This document shows positions 62,139 through 64,000 of a stretch of 64,000 bases of DNA, one piece after another. Source of the stretch: G965267425 sp965267425 (lineage in GTDB: Bacteria; Bacteroidota; Bacteroidia; Flavobacteriales_E; Vicingaceae); assembly GCA_965267425.1 (NCBI GenBank), contig OZ253959.1, positions 3,097,836 to 3,161,835 on the forward strand, given 5' to 3'. The number at the start of each line of letters is the position of its first letter. Within the stretch, counting starts at the first letter, position 1. Under the pieces are notes generated by a model. The model made no database searches and was not told the DNA's origin. It saw only the letters and a program-made list of their open reading frames with translations. A program made the translations under genes and the position numbers.

Positions 62139-62477
62139 TCACTTCTTCAAAAGAGATTCTATTTCATCAACGTAATCCAGGGAATCATCAACAAAAAATT
62201 GCAATTCCGGAATATGTCTCAATTGATTGTGCGTGTAGTTGCCAAATCTTCTACGAATATCGCCTCCCATTTTTCTCACCTCTTCAATAACTTCTTTCGG
62301 TTCACCTGACCCAAAAATACTGAGGTATACTTTTGCCAAGCCTAAATCAGGGGTGATGCGCACTTTCGTAACAGTGATCATGCTACCTGCAAATAAATTT
62401 CTCAAGTCATTCTGAAATATTCCACCCAATTCTTTCTGAACCAGCCGAGCGACTTTTTGCTGACGAATAGACTCCAT
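62139..62477 (-). CDS. rbfA: Ribosome-binding factor A
   Basis: Maturation factor for the 30S subunit. From the ATG at 62477, which gives MESIRQQKVARLVQKELG, it has 112 residues; the ORF extends 6 codons further. KH-type fold stretches are ITVTKVRITPDLGLAKVYLS in the middle and the RRRFGNYTHNQLRHIPELQF with FVDDSLDYVDEIESLL at the end, typical of RbfA. It precedes the LolC/E-type permease gene. Confidence 0.94.
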   Translation of the reverse strand: MESIRQQKVARLVQKELGGIFQNDLRNLFAGSMITVTKVRITPDLGLAKVYLSIFGSGEPKEVIEEVRKMGGDIRRRFGNYTHNQLRHIPELQFFVDDSLDYVDEIESLLKK

Positions 62478-62575
62478 GATTGGTAATTTAGACAAAACTA
62501 CGCTTAAAATGAATTTCAGCCCGTATTATTTCCTGTATATTTGCCGCGCAATCCAATTCATTGGATTTTCAAGGA

Positions 62576-64000
62576 ATGAAGGCCCTCAAGAAAATATTGT
62601 CGTATGTCAAAGGGTACAAAAGTTATGGGCTTTTGGCTGCACTGTTTTACTTACTGGATTCTATATTTAACCTTGCCTCCCTCATTATTTTTATTCCACT
62701 TCTTGATCTGCTATTCACCAAAAATGTCTCATATAATCTGACCAAACCGGATTTTGAACTGAGTAAAAAATTCTTCACAGACAGCTTTGATTACTACATG
62801 AGTTCGTATTTGAGCAGTGAAGATGATAAAATTGGGGCACTGATCTTCATTTGTTTGGTGGTAGGTGTATTGTTCTTTCTCAAAAATTTTTCGAGATACT
62901 TTGCCAAGTTTTTTCTTGCCAAATTAAGGAGTGGTGTGGTTCGAGATATTCGAATTTCATTGTTTGGCAAACTGTTGGTTTTACCCATCTCCTTCTACAG
63001 TGAAAAACGAAAAGGAGATATAACAACCCGTCTGACAGGAGATATTCAGGAGATAGAATGGTCCATTATGAATTCTTTGGAAATGATTTTCCGAGAACCT
63101 GCGTTGATTGTCTTGACGTTTGTGATGCTTTTAATTATCAGTGTAAAATTGACCTTGTTCGCTATCTTTTTCCTTCCTGTAAGTGGAATTATCATTGGAC
63201 GAGTGGGAAAAAGTTTGAAGAAAACTTCTGATAGCATGCAGCATAAATCAGGACTGATTATGAGTGCCGTGGATGAAACCATTGGTGGCCTTAGAATTGT
63301 GAAAGCATTTAACGCTGAAGGAAGAGTTTACAAGAAATTTGAAGAGCTGAATAATAGCTTCCGAAAAACCATGTCTCACATGCTTTACCGAAGAGAGTTG
63401 GCGTCTCCTATGAGTGAATTTCTTGGTGCGTTGGTCATGATAACCTTAGCATGGTACGGTGGAAGTATTGTTCTTGAAAACCAAATGCGTGAAATCCCGG
63501 ACCCAAATATCATGACAGGATCACAGTTCATTGGTTATATCATTATGTTTTCACAATTGATCAGTCCCATTAAATCGTTGACCACATCGTATTACAATTT
63601 GCAAAAAGGTGCGGCGTCTGTAGATAGAATCAACGAAATTCTGAACACTGAAAATTCAATTAGCAATAAACCAGACGCCAAGGACATAAAAACATTTAAT
63701 GACGGCATACATTACAAGGATGTGTCATTTGCATACAATGAAGACAAGCAAGTTTTGGGAGGCATTGATCTTGAGGTGAAAAAAGGGAAAATTGTTGCTC
63801 TTGTCGGACCTTCCGGAGGCGGCAAATCCACAATGGTTGATTTGCTCCCACGTTTTTATGATGTGGTTAAAGGAGAATTGATCATTGATGGACATTCTGT
63901 AAAAGACTACAAACTAGATGATTTGCGAGGTCTGATGGGCGTGGTCACACAGGAATCCATTCTTTTCAATGATACAGTTCACAATAATATCGCATTTGGT
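62576..64000 (+). CDS. ABC exporter with fused permease and ATPase, 3' partial
   Basis: The open frame from ATG 62576 runs to the window end (475 codons, no stop). The N-terminal half has about six membrane segments (for example GLLAALFYLLDSIFNLASLI, ALIFICLVVGVLFFL, EPALIVLTFVMLLIISVKL), and the coupling stretch YSEKRKGDITTRLTGDIQEI. The ATPase part begins near residue 380 (FNDGIHYKDVSFAYNEDK) and shows the Walker A GPSGGGKST near 412 and a Q-loop (VVTQESILFN). This is the ABC-exporter type, as MsbA-like lipid or drug flippases. The ABC signature and Walker B lie beyond the window. Substrate unknown. Confidence 0.93.
   Translation, partial: MKALKKILSYVKGYKSYGLLAALFYLLDSIFNLASLIIFIPLLDLLFTKNVSYNLTKPDFELSKKFFTDSFDYYMSSYLSSEDDKIGALIFICLVVGVLFFLKNFSRYFAKFFLAKLRSGVVRDIRISLFGKLLVLPISFYSEKRKGDITTRLTGDIQEIEWSIMNSLEMIFREPALIVLTFVMLLIISVKLTLFAIFFLPVSGIIIGRVGKSLKKTSDSMQHKSGLIMSAVDETIGGLRIVKAFNAEGRVYKKFEELNNSFRKTMSHMLYRRELASPMSEFLGALVMITLAWYGGSIVLENQMREIPDPNIMTGSQFIGYIIMFSQLISPIKSLTTSYYNLQKGAASVDRINEILNTENSISNKPDAKDIKTFNDGIHYKDVSFAYNEDKQVLGGIDLEVKKGKIVALVGPSGGGKSTMVDLLPRFYDVVKGELIIDGHSVKDYKLDDLRGLMGVVTQESILFNDTVHNNIAFG

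Overview
The window is a contiguous, AT-rich, gene-dense bacterial chromosome segment from a Bacteroidetes, most probably a marine or freshwater Flavobacteriales relative (phylum well supported, family inferred). The evidence: several proteins end in type IX secretion (T9SS) sorting domains of type A or of the gliding-associated type B; there is a PorP/SprF protein; promoter-like boxes match the Bacteroidetes pattern TTTG-N17..-TAnnTTTG; the ribonucleotide reductase is of the eukaryote-like class Ia type; and small membrane genes (DUF6341/DUF6427 type) lie next to purD. No rRNA, tRNA, CRISPR array, transposase or phage gene was seen.

Layout. 1-3.4 kb: ribonucleotide reductase nrdB (5' end outside the window) and nrdA. 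3.4-6.9 kb (minus): a periplasmic sulfur-oxidation set (sulfite-oxidase-like molybdoenzyme, monoheme cytochrome c, two-domain rhodanese lipoprotein) followed by a fatty acid hydroxylase family protein. 6.9-9.1 kb: RNase R. 9.1-11.3 kb: a small Cys-motif protein, a T9SS cargo protein and a Met/His-rich YtkA/FixH-like lipoprotein, possibly copper-related. 11.5-19 kb: T9SS Omp28-like protein, coiled-coil lipoprotein, YjdI ferredoxin-like protein, MATE exporter, a small exported protein and an EF-G paralogue that lacks the catalytic histidine. 19.1-23.5 kb: four tandem paralogous exported proteins of unknown function, each with an RHS-core-like tag at its N terminus; this is the most novel region. 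23.5-31.6 kb: housekeeping (AlkD-like, MarC, RNase H, acyl-CoA carboxylase beta, redoxin, purD, DUF6341/DUF6427-type membrane proteins, purQ). 31.6-39 kb: a large outer-membrane protein, a coiled-coil membrane protein, ComF with an apparently non-canonical start, free-methionine sulfoxide reductase and an Ig-like lipoprotein. 39.1-48.3 kb: a surface-adhesin locus with two gliding-type (CHU_C) giants, PorP/SprF and a lipoprotein. 48.3-50.3 kb (minus): omega-amidase and methionine aminotransferase, translationally coupled. 50.3-54.9 kb: a complete-looking arsenosugar biosynthesis operon (DUF547, AhpD-like, ArsS, glycosyltransferase, nucleoside phosphorylase, ArsM) with its own promoter. 55-64 kb: T9SS esterase, TerB-like protein, bacilliredoxin, TadA, an outer-membrane protein, AspRS, LolC/E-type permease, RbfA and an ABC exporter cut by the window end.

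The genes form mostly short operons with overlapping ATGA/TAATG junctions. Several starts had to be moved downstream to fit signal peptides, ribosome binding sites or promoters; each case is stated in the entry. Functions are assigned by recognising family motifs by eye. No database search was run, so family names are recognition-based and the four-gene family is left unassigned.
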